A stretch of 64,000 nt of DNA, taken from Lacipirellula parvula. Its GTDB lineage: Bacteria; Planctomycetota; Planctomycetia; Pirellulales; Lacipirellulaceae. Of the stretch, positions 32,577 to 45,969 are shown one piece after another (position 1 is the stretch's first letter; the number at the start of each line of letters is the position of its first letter). The stretch covers positions 124,001 through 188,000 of the forward strand of contig NZ_AP021861.1 of NCBI RefSeq assembly GCF_009177095.1, given 5' to 3'. The notes below the pieces were generated by a model. The model ran no database searches and had not been told where the DNA came from. It saw only the letters and a program-made list of their open reading frames with translations. The translations under genes and the position numbers were made by a program.

Positions 32577-34340
32577 ATGACGGCCGACGCTCAGCCACCG
32601 ATGGACACCACTTCCCTGCCGCAATCCGACGCCCCAGCGGTGGCCGCTGGCCGCTGGACGACGCTGGGGCTCGGCATGTTCGGCGCCCTGCTCTGCTACC
32701 TGGCTCACCCGCCGATTGGTTGGAGTTGGCTCGCCTGGATCGGCCCCGCCGCTTGGTTTTACGTCGCCCGTTTGCCGGCGATGCCGGGTAAGCGGCCCTA
32801 CCGCGCCTTGTGGCTCGCCGGAACCTGCTACTGGATGGCGACGGTGCAGTGGATTCGCCTGCCGCACGAGCTGAACATCTTCGGGCTTTTTCTGCTGGCC
32901 GGGTACCTTGGCGCTTACCTGCCGCTGATCGTGGGATTGAGCCGCGTGGCGATGTTCCGCCTCGGCGTGCCGCTGTGGCTTGCGGCGCCGATCGCCTGGA
33001 CGGGGCTAGAGTGGATTCGCGCGCGGCTGATGACTGGCTTCCTGATGGCGTCGCTCGCCCACACGCAAATCCGCTTCACGCCGATCATCCAAATTGCGGA
33101 CATCCTGGGCGAATACGGCGTCACGTTCCTAATCGTGATGGTCGCCTCCGCCATCGCCGAAGCCGCCTACCGCATTAGCGAGCCGAGGGGTTCATCCCCT
33201 CGGTCCCCAAGGTCTCCCGGGCGCATGCTCGCAGCGATCGCCCCAGCGATCCTCGCCTTCATCGCCGCGTACGCTTACGGCCAATTCCAAATCACCAAAC
33301 AAAGTTACACGTCGCCCGAAGCCAAGACCGCCACCGTCGCCCTCATCCAAAGCGACATGCTCGCTGACTGGAAAGGCACCCCCGAACGCGACGAAGCGGT
33401 GATGGTGCAAATGGCCGAACTCTCGCGCCAAGCCGTCAGCGAGAACGAACAGGTTGGCCTCATCGTTTGGCCAGAGACGATGTTCCGCCGCACCTATCAT
33501 CACTCCAACGACGGCTACCGCCCGCCGCAGGAGTTGCTGACGCAATCGGTCGCCGAGATGTTCGGCGGCACGGCGGCGTACCTCGGCCAGTTGACGCGCG
33601 AGCTCAACGTGCCGGTGCTCGTCGGCCTCGATCGCGTCTACTGGGCGCCGCGTGCGAAGGATGCGCCGCAGACCGACGAACGCAACTTTCCGTTCACCTA
33701 CGAGCAGTTCAATTCATCGGCCGCGTACGATCGCGCCGGAACGCTCGTCGGCACCTACGACAAGATGCACTTGCTGCCGTTCGGCGAGTACATCCCGTTC
33801 GTTCGCTGGCTTCCCTTTCTACGACACTACTCGCCGATCACCGGCGGCGCCCAGCCCGGCGTCGGGGCGACGGCGATTGAAATCGATGGCGTCGTTTACT
33901 CGCCCAACATCTGCTACGAGACGGTGCTCCCCCACCTCATCCGCCGGCAGGTCGCCGAGCTAGCAGTCGCCGGCAAAACCCCCGACGTGCTGGTGAACCT
34001 CACCAACGACGCCTGGTACTGGGGTTCCAGCGAGCTCGACATGCACCTGGCGAGCGGCGTCTTCCGGGCCGTGGAAATGCGGACGCCGCTCGTGGTGTCG
34101 GCCAATCGCGGCCTGTCGGCCCATGTCGACCATCTGGGCCGGGTCGTGGCGGCGACGGAGCGTGACGTGCCGGCGGCGCTCGTGGCCACGGTGACGTTGC
34201 CCCCCCGCACGACGGCGTACCCGAGCCCCTTCGCCGCCTGGGGCGACTGGTTCGCCCTCGCCTGTCTGGTATGCTGCATGGTCCTGGCGATCATCGGTTG
34301 GCGCGACCGGCGGAAGAAGCGTCCGGTGCAACGGGAATGA
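32577..34340 (+). CDS. lnt: Apolipoprotein N-acyltransferase
   Basis: A 587-residue inner-membrane enzyme. The start ATG 32577 gives MTADAQPPMD; the frame upstream is repeat. N-terminal helices and a C-terminal helix flank a carbon-nitrogen hydrolase domain with the complete catalytic triad: Glu300 in IVWPETMF, Lys396 in YDKMHLLPFGEYIP and Cys446 in NICYETV. It transfers an acyl chain from phospholipid to the N-terminus of lipoproteins, the last step of lipoprotein maturation, fitting the lipoproteins in this window. Residues 201-210 (SEPRGSSPRS) are encoded by a palindromic repeat in a cytoplasmic or periplasmic loop. Confidence 0.93.
   Translation: MTADAQPPMDTTSLPQSDAPAVAAGRWTTLGLGMFGALLCYLAHPPIGWSWLAWIGPAAWFYVARLPAMPGKRPYRALWLAGTCYWMATVQWIRLPHELNIFGLFLLAGYLGAYLPLIVGLSRVAMFRLGVPLWLAAPIAWTGLEWIRARLMTGFLMASLAHTQIRFTPIIQIADILGEYGVTFLIVMVASAIAEAAYRISEPRGSSPRSPRSPGRMLAAIAPAILAFIAAYAYGQFQITKQSYTSPEAKTATVALIQSDMLADWKGTPERDEAVMVQMAELSRQAVSENEQVGLIVWPETMFRRTYHHSNDGYRPPQELLTQSVAEMFGGTAAYLGQLTRELNVPVLVGLDRVYWAPRAKDAPQTDERNFPFTYEQFNSSAAYDRAGTLVGTYDKMHLLPFGEYIPFVRWLPFLRHYSPITGGAQPGVGATAIEIDGVVYSPNICYETVLPHLIRRQVAELAVAGKTPDVLVNLTNDAWYWGSSELDMHLASGVFRAVEMRTPLVVSANRGLSAHVDHLGRVVAATERDVPAALVATVTLPPRTTAYPSPFAAWGDWFALACLVCCMVLAIIGWRDRRKKRPVQRE
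33178..33205. repeat. GCCGAGGGGTTCATCCCCTCGGTC palindrome inside lnt
   Basis: Same family as 3524 and 12885; translated in frame as part of SEPRGSSPRS between membrane helices. Confidence 0.8.
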
Positions 34341-34404
34341 GCGGGAGCAGGCGGCGTTCCGTCGCACCTGCTCCCCATTCAGCATTCGCCTTCCCCATTT
34401 GATT

Positions 34405-34436
34405 GCCGCTCCGGCGGGTCGTTGACCCGCGGCTAC
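34405..34436. repeat. GCCGCTCCGGCGGGTCGTTGACCC palindrome family copy
   Basis: Lies between lnt and the ABC-F gene; same family as 2239. Confidence 0.8.
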
Positions 34437-34469
34437 AAGCTACCCTCCCACCTTCGACTACCCCCTCCT

Positions 34470-36266
34470 ATGCCCGTCGTTTTGCAACTTCAGGACGCTT
34501 ACAAGCGTTATGGCGATCAAGAACTTCTCGATGGCGCTACCTGCGCGCTGCCCGATGATCAGAAGATCGGTCTGATCGGCCGCAACGGCGCCGGCAAGAG
34601 TACGCTTTGCCGCATTCTGCTAGGGGACGAAGAACTCGACGCTGGCGAGGTGGTGCGGAGCAAGAAGCTGCGGCTCGGCTACCTGCGGCAGCACGACCCA
34701 TTCCTCGAAGGCGAGACGGTCCTCGACTTCCTGATGCGCGACAGCGAGCAGCCCGACTGGCGCTGCGGCGAAATCGCGTGGCAGTTTCAGCTGCCCGACG
34801 TGATGCTCCACCAACCGGTGCGCTCACTCTCCGGTGGTTGGCAAACCCGCGTGAAGCTCGCCGCGCTGCTGCTTCATGATCCGAATCTGCTGATCCTCGA
34901 CGAGCCGACGAACTTCCTCGACTTGCGCACGCAGATGCTGCTCGAAGAGTTCCTGCGCAGCTTCAAGAGCGGCATTCTCGTCGTCTCACACGATCGCTCG
35001 TTCCTCAAGCGAACCTGCACCCACACGCTCGAGCTCTCGCGAGGCAAGCTGGAGCTCTACCCCGGCGACGTCGATTCGTTCTTGGCCAACGTCGACGAAC
35101 GTCGCGAGCATGATCGCCGCGTCAACGCGACGACGATGACGAAGCGCAAGCAGCTCGAAACGTTCATTGCGAAGAACCGCGCCAACGCCGCGACCGCCAG
35201 CCAGGCCCGTAGTAAGGCGCGGATGCTCGAAAAGCTCACGCTCGTCGAAGTCGTGGGCGAAGAGGCGACGGTGCGGTTCAGCTTCCCCGAAGTGGCGCCT
35301 CGCCAGGGAACGGCCCTGCGGACCGAGCGGATGGCGATCGGCTACCCCGACCGCGAGGTCGCCAAGGAAGTGCAGATCGAAATCGAGCATGGCCAACGCG
35401 TCGGCATCGTCGGCGACAACGGCCAAGGCAAGACGACCTTCCTGCGGACGATCTGCGGTTCGCTGGAACCGAAGGATGGCTCGCTCAAGTGGGGCTACGG
35501 CTGCCAGATGGGCGTCTACGCGCAGCATGTTTACACGACGCTGCCGCAGAACGACACGGTCGAGGATTACCTCCATCGTCAGGCCGCGCATGGCACGAAC
35601 ATGCAGCAAATTAAAGACGTCGCCGGCAGCTTCTTGTTCCGCGGCGAATTGATTCAGAAGAAAATCAAGGTTCTCTCCGGCGGCGAGCGTGCCCGTTTGG
35701 TGCTCGCAGGCCTCCTGCTCGAACAGCACAACATCCTCGTCCTCGACGAACCGGGCAACCATCTCGACGTCGAAACGGTCGAGGCCCTTGCCGACGCCCT
35801 CTGCCGCTATCCCGGCACGGTGATCTTCACGAGTCACGACCGCCACTTTATGCAGCGCGTGGCGAACACCGTCATTGAGGTCGGCAACGGCAAAGTCGCG
35901 AGCTACCCCGGCAGCTTTGAAGACTACGTCTACCGCGTGCAGAAGGAACTCGAAAGCGGGCTGCGGGCCGAGCACTCGACCTACAACGCCGGCGCCTCGG
36001 CGAAGCACGCCGCAGAGACTGGCGGCGTTGCAACGCCTACGCGGCAGCTATCGGGTAAAGAAGAACGCGAACTCGAGAAGCGATTGAAGGCTGTTGAGCG
36101 GAAGATCGCCAAGCTCGATGACGAGAAGAAGCAGCTCACCGCGAGCTTGATGACGATCACCGACGGTAAAGAGTCGAAGCGCGTCCAAGACCAAATCGCC
36201 GCGATGGCGACGGAGATCGCGGAACTAGAGAGCGAGTGGCTACAGATTTCAGGGGATTTAGGGTAA
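34470..36266 (+). CDS. ABC-F family ATP-binding protein
   Basis: A 598-residue protein with two ABC ATPase domains and no membrane helices. Domain 1: Walker A GRNGAGKST (37-45), signature SLSGGWQTR, Walker B LLILDEPTNFLD. Domain 2: Walker A GDNGQGKTT, signature LSGGERAR, Walker B ILVLDEPGNHLD; the usual Thr of EPTNHLD is Gly here. A charged linker and a C-terminal coiled coil (KEERELEKRLKAVERKIAKL...) match Uup or EttA-like translation factors. These act on ribosomes in translation or antibiotic resistance, not in transport. ATG 34470 directly precedes the conserved N-terminus. Substrate-specific role unknown. Confidence 0.9.
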   Translation: MPVVLQLQDAYKRYGDQELLDGATCALPDDQKIGLIGRNGAGKSTLCRILLGDEELDAGEVVRSKKLRLGYLRQHDPFLEGETVLDFLMRDSEQPDWRCGEIAWQFQLPDVMLHQPVRSLSGGWQTRVKLAALLLHDPNLLILDEPTNFLDLRTQMLLEEFLRSFKSGILVVSHDRSFLKRTCTHTLELSRGKLELYPGDVDSFLANVDERREHDRRVNATTMTKRKQLETFIAKNRANAATASQARSKARMLEKLTLVEVVGEEATVRFSFPEVAPRQGTALRTERMAIGYPDREVAKEVQIEIEHGQRVGIVGDNGQGKTTFLRTICGSLEPKDGSLKWGYGCQMGVYAQHVYTTLPQNDTVEDYLHRQAAHGTNMQQIKDVAGSFLFRGELIQKKIKVLSGGERARLVLAGLLLEQHNILVLDEPGNHLDVETVEALADALCRYPGTVIFTSHDRHFMQRVANTVIEVGNGKVASYPGSFEDYVYRVQKELESGLRAEHSTYNAGASAKHAAETGGVATPTRQLSGKEERELEKRLKAVERKIAKLDDEKKQLTASLMTITDGKESKRVQDQIAAMATEIAELESEWLQISGDLG

Positions 36267-36272
36267 GACTCC

Positions 36273-36348
36273 CGTCGTCCTGAACGGAACAAAGAGTCTG
36301 GCGTATCAAGCGAGCTGCCAGATTCGTCGCTCCGCTCAGAATGACGAG
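36273..36348. repeat. GTCATTCTGAGCGGA-type inverted repeat
   Basis: The left arm CGTCGTCCTGAACGGAACAA (36273-36303) pairs with the right arm TCGCTCCGCTCAGAATGACG (to 36348). It lies between the convergent ABC-F and esterase genes and may serve as a transcription boundary. Confidence 0.75.
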
Positions 36349-36371
36349 GATGGCCTGCTGGGAAGTTCGCG

Positions 36372-37286
36372 TTAGTCAACGATCTTCCGCGCCTTCAACC
36401 AAGCTTCCAGCTCATTCGGCCACAAATCCGCCGGCCGCTTGTCGCGGAACATGCCAAAGCCATGCCCGCCGACTTCGTAGATATGCATCTCCGCCGGCAC
36501 TTTATTCGCCAGCAGCGCCTCGTAGAACAGAATGCTGTTCTTCGGCAGCACTCCGCCGTCGTCGCTCGCATGCACGAGGAACGTCGGCGGCGTCTTGTCG
36601 GTAATCCGTTGATCAGTCGACCATTCCGCGGCGAGCTCTTCGCTTGCATCGGGCCCGAGTAAATTGTTGCGCGAACCGCGATGCGCTGCTTCCCCCACGA
36701 GCGTAATCACCGGATACACCAGCACGGCAAAATCGGGCCGGCTGCTCTGTTGGGCGATCGGGTCGGTCGACTTGGCATCGCCGTCGTCGAACATCGTCGC
36801 TGCCGTTGAGGCGAGATGCCCGCCGGCGGAGAAGCCGCAGACGCCGATCTTCGCCGGATCGACGCCCAGGTCCTTCGCTTGGGCTCGAACCGTGCGGATC
36901 GCTTGCTGCACGTCGTCGAGCGGCACCGGCTGCTGGTTCTTCCCGCCGCCGCAGCGATAACGGAGCACGACGCCGACGATGCCGTGCGCCCGGCACCACT
37001 CCGCCACTTCGCGGCCTTCTTTCTCCATGGCCAGGCCCGAGTAACCGCCGCCGGGGCAGATCACGATCGCGGCGCCGTTGCGCTTCTCTTTATCGGGCAT
37101 GAAATAGGTAAGCGTCGGCGATTTGGTCACGCGCTCGGTCCACTCCGGCGAGTCGACGGTCCGCGGTTCGTCCCCCTGGTTGGCGGCATGGTCGGCCGGC
37201 CACAGCAACTCTTCCTTCGGCGTTTCCGCGGCGATCGCGGCAAGCGGCATGAGAAGCAGAACGATTGAGAAGAGGCTGCGGATCAT
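36372..37286 (-). CDS. Secreted alpha/beta hydrolase (acetyl-esterase-like)
   Basis: A 304-residue protein with a signal peptide (SLFSIVLLLMPLAAIAAE). Alpha/beta-hydrolase motifs are present: oxyanion-hole CPGGGY near residue 77, nucleophile GFSAGG near residue 150, acidic HASDDGG near 242 and catalytic histidine GGHGFGM near 276. The pattern is that of acetyl-xylan esterase or BD-FAE-like carboxylesterases, which remove acetyl or acyl groups from polysaccharides. It is exported, so it probably acts on extracellular substrate. It lies 46 bp downstream of rsmD on the same strand and could be in the same transcript. Confidence 0.88.
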   Translation of the reverse strand: MIRSLFSIVLLLMPLAAIAAETPKEELLWPADHAANQGDEPRTVDSPEWTERVTKSPTLTYFMPDKEKRNGAAIVICPGGGYSGLAMEKEGREVAEWCRAHGIVGVVLRYRCGGGKNQQPVPLDDVQQAIRTVRAQAKDLGVDPAKIGVCGFSAGGHLASTAATMFDDGDAKSTDPIAQQSSRPDFAVLVYPVITLVGEAAHRGSRNNLLGPDASEELAAEWSTDQRITDKTPPTFLVHASDDGGVLPKNSILFYEALLANKVPAEMHIYEVGGHGFGMFRDKRPADLWPNELEAWLKARKIVD

Positions 37287-37332
37287 CAGTGGACTCCGGT
37301 TGGATAAGTAATTTGTATTCGTGCGCGATGCT

Positions 37333-38061
37333 TCAAGTATTCGCGCGTTTCTGCCAAATGCCGACCACTGCCGGCGAGTACGTACGCACGTCCCATTCCT
37401 TCACGCCGTTGTACTGCTCGCCCGTCGGCAGCAGCGTCGCGTCGAAGCGTTCGTCGCTTTCGGTTACCACGATGCTGTCTGGCGGGCAGTGCTCCATCAC
37501 CGCGGCGATCAGGCCGAGCGTCTCTTCCTGCCGGTCAACGAAGAAGTCGTACGGCGGGCTGCAGAAGACGAGCCACGGAACCGCACCTGGCGGCGGAGCC
37601 GCGCCCTTGGCGCCAACGCCAGCGGCTTGTCCGTCGGCCCGCCACCAACCTTCTTCGCCTTGAACAAGATTGCGCTTCCCCCACAGGAACGCGCTCGTCA
37701 CCAACAGCGTCGCTTGATCCTTGAGGCCGAGGCCTTTGATGTTCTCTTCGACGACCCGTGCCGTCGGCACATGGCGTTCGATGAACGTCGCGTGCACCGA
37801 GCCGCGGCTGATCGCCTCCAGGCCGAGCGCTCCGGTGCCGGCGAACAGGTCGATCGCATGCCGCCCCTCGGCGCCGACGCCGACTAAATTAAAAATCGAC
37901 TCACGGACGCGGTGCTTCATCGGTCGCGTGACCGGATCTTCGCCGCGGCGGAACGGTTCGTAGGTCAGCTTCCGCCCGCGATGCTTGCCGCCGATGATCT
38001 TCAGCTCGATCGGTGCATTGAGCTCGTCGGCGACGCGGCGTTTTGGTTTGGGTTTGCCCAT
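37333..38061 (-). CDS. rsmD: 16S rRNA (guanine966-N2)-methyltransferase RsmD
   Basis: A 242-residue class I methyltransferase. IIGGKHRGRKLTY near the N-terminus is typical RsmD. The SAM-binding motif is DLFAGTGALGLEAISRG (near residue 71). The catalytic loop reads CSPPYDFF where most have DPPY or NPPY. It methylates G966 of 16S rRNA in the small-subunit body. A loop of about 20 residues (DGQAAGVGAKGAAPPPGAV) between motifs looks like a poorly conserved insert. MGKPKPKRRVADEL is the start, ATG 38059-38061. Confidence 0.88.
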   Translation of the reverse strand: MGKPKPKRRVADELNAPIELKIIGGKHRGRKLTYEPFRRGEDPVTRPMKHRVRESIFNLVGVGAEGRHAIDLFAGTGALGLEAISRGSVHATFIERHVPTARVVEENIKGLGLKDQATLLVTSAFLWGKRNLVQGEEGWWRADGQAAGVGAKGAAPPPGAVPWLVFCSPPYDFFVDRQEETLGLIAAVMEHCPPDSIVVTESDERFDATLLPTGEQYNGVKEWDVRTYSPAVVGIWQKRANT

Positions 38062-38078
38062 CGAAGGTTCTCTGGTTT

Positions 38079-38265
38079 ACCACGACGGCACAACGGGCAC
38101 GACGAGGAGATGTATATGGCCTGACTGGAAAGTCCCTATCAACTGCTTGCGCTGCGAAGCCAGTGAGCGATTTCAGGTGAGTCGCCCTATTTTGACCGAA
38201 CTTCCCAATTTCTGATACGTAGCGACAAGAACACAGATTCTTCGTGTCCGTTGTGCCGTCGTGGT
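38079..38265. repeat. Inverted-repeat element with CCACGACGGCACAACGG arms
   Basis: The left arm ACCACGACGGCACAACGGGC (38079-38106) and right arm CGTTGTGCCGTCGTGGT (to 38265) are complementary over about 26 bp, with about 130 bp between. It fills most of the 38062-38370 gap between divergent rsmD and the cyclophilin gene. No gene is visible inside. Confidence 0.75.
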
Positions 38266-38370
38266 TCAACAGCCTGTTCGCGGCGCCTGCCGTCGCTTAG
38301 GCGAATTTGCTATTCTGTGATGCTGTTTCAGCCTCTCTACCATTGCAACTAGAGCTTGGGGTTTTGCCCG

Positions 38371-39648
38371 ATGTCAAGGATTGTTCTGCTGTTGCTGGCT
38401 CTCGGATTGATCGTTCAGGGGCGTTTCGCCGCAGCTCAGGAGACGGCCCCGGCCGCCGACGCCGCCAAAGCGGACGCTGCTCCGGCGAAAGCAGCCGTGG
38501 AGGAAGCGGCGTCTGCCGATGAAGCGAAGACCTCCGCCGAAGGCGACGCCGAGACGAAGCCGGAGCCCTCGCCCGAAGCGGTGAAGGCCCGCGCAGCGTT
38601 TGAAGTTATTCGCAAGCAATGGCAAGAGGTCGTCGCGCAGATCCCCGCGGTTCAGAAGGAGCGCCAAGCGGCCAAGGGCGAGAAGCGAGCCGAACTCGAC
38701 AAGCAGGTGGTCGACCTCTACCGCCAGGCGGAAGCTCTGATTGACAAGATCGGCGAGGCGGGCCTGGCCGTCTACCAAGCCGACCCCGAAGCCTACCCCG
38801 AGGTCAACGACACGCTGGTCGTGATCGCTCAGTTCGAGCTGAACGGCGGGACTAACGGCGATGGCGGCGACCAATACGAAAAAGCGTTGAAGCTCATCAG
38901 CGGACTGATCGATGCCGGCGCCGGCGCGAAGTACCCGCAGCTCTACTTCTGGGGCGGTCTCGCCGCCTACAACTGCAACGAGTTCGACCTCGCCGAACGC
39001 TACTTCGCCGAGTCTTCAAAGGCCAACGGCGAAGTCGGCGGCCTCGCCCCCAACCTCGTGCAGAACGGCCTGCAAGCGCAGGGCAATCTGACCACGATGA
39101 AAAAGGCATGGGAGAAGGAGTCGGCGATTCGCGCGGCCGAAGCGAAGGCCGATAACAACCCGCGCGTCAAGCTGACGACTACCAAGGGCGACGTCGTCAT
39201 CGAGTTGTTCGAGAACGAAGCCCCGCAAGCCGTCGCGAACTTCCTCACGCTCGTGAAGAGCGGATTTTACGACGGCCTGACGTTCCACCGCGTCATCCCC
39301 GGATTCATGGCGCAAGGGGGCGACCCTGACGGCAACGGCAGCGGCGGTCCCGGCTACAGCATCAAGTGCGAATGCTACAAGCCTGACTACCGCCACCACT
39401 TCCGCGGTAGCCTGAGCATGGCCCACGCCGGCCGCGACACGGGCGGCTCGCAATTTTTCCTCACCTTCGTGCCGACCTCGTTCCTCGACGGTCGCCACAC
39501 CGTCTTCGGCCGCGTGGTGGACGGCATGGACAACGCCTCGTCGATCAAGCGCGGCGAACCGGTCCGCAGCCCCGACAAGATCGTGAAGGCCGAAGTCCTC
39601 CGCGACCGCGGGCACGAGTACAAGTTCGACAAGCTGCCGGGGAAATAG
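38371..39648 (+). CDS. Secreted cyclophilin-type peptidylprolyl isomerase with N-terminal extension
   Basis: A 425-residue protein with a signal peptide (IVLLLLALGLIVQGRFAAAQ). The start ATG 38371 is better than 38356 because it puts the signal at the very start. Residues about 24-260 are an Ala/Glu-rich then helical region (KARAAFEVIRKQWQEVVAQIP...; YFWGGLAAYNCNEFDLAERYFAES, TPR-like). From about 268 a cyclophilin domain follows: FHRVIPGFMAQGGDP and SMAHAGRDTGGSQFF. It would isomerise Xaa-Pro bonds in exported proteins. A strong terminator follows. Confidence 0.88.
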   Translation: MSRIVLLLLALGLIVQGRFAAAQETAPAADAAKADAAPAKAAVEEAASADEAKTSAEGDAETKPEPSPEAVKARAAFEVIRKQWQEVVAQIPAVQKERQAAKGEKRAELDKQVVDLYRQAEALIDKIGEAGLAVYQADPEAYPEVNDTLVVIAQFELNGGTNGDGGDQYEKALKLISGLIDAGAGAKYPQLYFWGGLAAYNCNEFDLAERYFAESSKANGEVGGLAPNLVQNGLQAQGNLTTMKKAWEKESAIRAAEAKADNNPRVKLTTTKGDVVIELFENEAPQAVANFLTLVKSGFYDGLTFHRVIPGFMAQGGDPDGNGSGGPGYSIKCECYKPDYRHHFRGSLSMAHAGRDTGGSQFFLTFVPTSFLDGRHTVFGRVVDGMDNASSIKRGEPVRSPDKIVKAEVLRDRGHEYKFDKLPGK

Positions 39649-39704
39649 GCGGCGATTGGCCGGGGCGCCCCAAGAGGCGAGGCGGCCAACAATTCGAAGC
39701 TCCG

Positions 39705-39738
39705 AAAGGGTCGGGCCAGTTTTGGCCCGACCCTTTTT
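39705..39738 (+). terminator. Intrinsic terminator after the cyclophilin gene
   Basis: Stem AAGGGTCGGGCCA / TGGCCCGACCCTT with a GTTT loop, followed by TTTTT. This is the only textbook Rho-independent terminator seen in the window. Confidence 0.85.
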
Positions 39739-39804
39739 CATTCCCCCCTCTGGGGCGTCAGGGGGCTCTGAGGCAGCCCCTTTTCCCGGCATTTCCGGCC
39801 CGAC

Positions 39805-39833
39805 TTGACGGACCGCGCCAGCATGCTTATCCT
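39805..39833 (+). promoter_or_regulatory. Candidate sigma70 promoter with long leader to the LysR gene
   Basis: TTGACG (39805-39810), a 17-bp spacer and TATCCT (39828-39833). The ATG of the LysR gene is about 300 bp downstream, so any transcript would have a long leader. The 39841-40137 stretch contains a GGCCATGGCC palindrome but no recognised gene. Confidence 0.45.
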
Positions 39834-40137
39834 ACTATCGCGATTTTTGATTCTGGCCATGGCCTGTATCGCGAAAGGTGATTCAGGGCATCGGAAGCTC
39901 ATCGGCGGTAGTCGAGGATCGACGGCGCAAACTCGTTAAGCGTCATTTACCGCCCCATTGCCAGCAGAAATCGTGGTCCCGTCCGGCAGGTTCGCTGGGC
40001 GGGAGCCGCTGAAATCGGTTCGGCGTTGTCGGATTTGCCGGCGACACTCCCCGAATCGCGCACCGAAAAATCAGCTTCGCGCAGCCACGCCCAACGGTTG
40101 CGCAAGACCGACGCCCACGCGTCCTGCATTCAACGCC

Positions 40138-41076
40138 ATGCATATTCGCTCACTCAAAATCTTCTGCGACGTAGTCGACCGGCGGAGCTTCTCCCGCGCG
40201 GCGGACGACAACGACATCTCGCAATCGAATGTGAGTCACATGGTCCAGGCGCTCGAAGAGCGCCTGGGCGTCCAGTTGCTCGATCGCTCGAAGCGCCCCT
40301 TCGAACTGACCGAGGAAGGCCGCCGCTACTACGACGGCTGCCGCCAGTTGGTCCGGCAGTACGAGGAACTCGAAGAAGAAGTCAAAACGCTGCACGACGC
40401 CGAAGCTCGTCGGCTGGTGGTCGCCTCGATCTACTCGGTCGGCCTCCATCACATGAGCGCGTTCATGCAGCGGTTCGGCAAGGAACATCCGCGGGCGGCG
40501 GTGCGGTTGGAGTACCTCCACCCCCATCGCGTCATCGAGGAAGTCGAGAACGAAGACGCCGACCTCGGGATCGTCAGCTATCCGAAAGAAACCGACACGC
40601 TCACGGCGATCCCCTGGCGGAGCGAGCCGATGGTCGTCGTCTGCCATCCGGGGCACCGGCTGGCGCGCGAGACGGCGATCGAACTCAAAGCGGTGGCGGG
40701 CGAATCGTTCGTCGCGTTCGAGAATGGCCTGGCGCCGCGCACGGCGATCGATCGGGCGCTCGCGCAGAACCACGCCGAAGTGAACGTCACGCTCGAGTTC
40801 GACAACATCGAAACCATCAAGCGCGCGATCGAGATCGACGCCGGCATCAGCATCTTGCCGGAGCCGAGCGTCCGCCGTGAGATCGCGATGGGCTCGCTGG
40901 CCAAGATCGCGATCGGCGGCGACGGCCTGTTCCGTCCGCTGGGCATCGTCCACCGCCGCGACCGCCCGCTGAGCGAACTCGCCAGACAATTCGTCGGTCT
41001 GCTGAAGGCCGACGCGGAGTTCTCGGCCGACCTCGTGCCGGCGAGCGCGTTCCAGTTGGATGAGGCGCCAGCTTAA
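40138..41076 (+). CDS. LysR family transcriptional regulator
   Basis: A 312-residue protein with an N-terminal winged helix-turn-helix (MHIRSLKIFCDVVDRRSFSRAADDNDISQSNVSHMVQALEERLG, residues 1-45 or so). Then comes the LysR substrate-binding fold: LGIVSYP near 145 and AGISILPEPSVRRE near 240, the inducer pocket region. LysR proteins sense a small molecule and switch a target, often the adjacent gene. Here gltB lies downstream in the same orientation, so a role in glutamate synthase control is plausible (inference, as in GltC of Bacillus, which is divergent). Long leader ahead of it. Confidence 0.85.
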   Translation: MHIRSLKIFCDVVDRRSFSRAADDNDISQSNVSHMVQALEERLGVQLLDRSKRPFELTEEGRRYYDGCRQLVRQYEELEEEVKTLHDAEARRLVVASIYSVGLHHMSAFMQRFGKEHPRAAVRLEYLHPHRVIEEVENEDADLGIVSYPKETDTLTAIPWRSEPMVVVCHPGHRLARETAIELKAVAGESFVAFENGLAPRTAIDRALAQNHAEVNVTLEFDNIETIKRAIEIDAGISILPEPSVRREIAMGSLAKIAIGGDGLFRPLGIVHRRDRPLSELARQFVGLLKADAEFSADLVPASAFQLDEAPA

Positions 41077-41081
41077 GGGCG

Positions 41082-41236
41082 TAGAAGAAAGATCTCACGC
41101 AAAGGCGCGAAGGCGCAAAGGGGTGAGATTGAAAAACATAACAACCGTTAAATCGAAGCATTAGCAGATAGAAGTAGAAGAAATCATGCAAACCAGCGGG
41201 TGCATTTCTTTGCGCCTTCGCGCCTTTGCGTGAGAA
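41082..41236. repeat. Short inverted-repeat element with TAGAAGAAAGATCTCACGCA arms (no gene inside)
   Basis: The left arm TAGAAGAAAGATCTCACGCA and AAGGCGCGAAGGCGCAAAG at 41082-41120 is identical to the left arm of the GxxExxY cassette (45967-46005). The right arm CTTTGCGCCTTCGCGCC... ends near 41236. The middle 85 bp has no coding frame, so this looks like a non-coding, MITE-like relative. It lies in the gap upstream of gltB. Confidence 0.8.
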
Positions 41237-41292
41237 AAATTAAAACCGCCGCCATCAGTAAGAAGGCGGCCTACGCGTTGGAAAGTGTTGCT

Positions 41293-45966
<4,674 letters not shown>

Positions 45967-45969
<3 letters not shown>

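Noticed and set aside
39823-39939. 38-codon frame (MLILLSRFLILAMACIAK...) ahead of the LysR gene
   Set aside because: Its ATG lies within the best promoter-like site and it has no ribosome binding site; noted only as a possible leader peptide.
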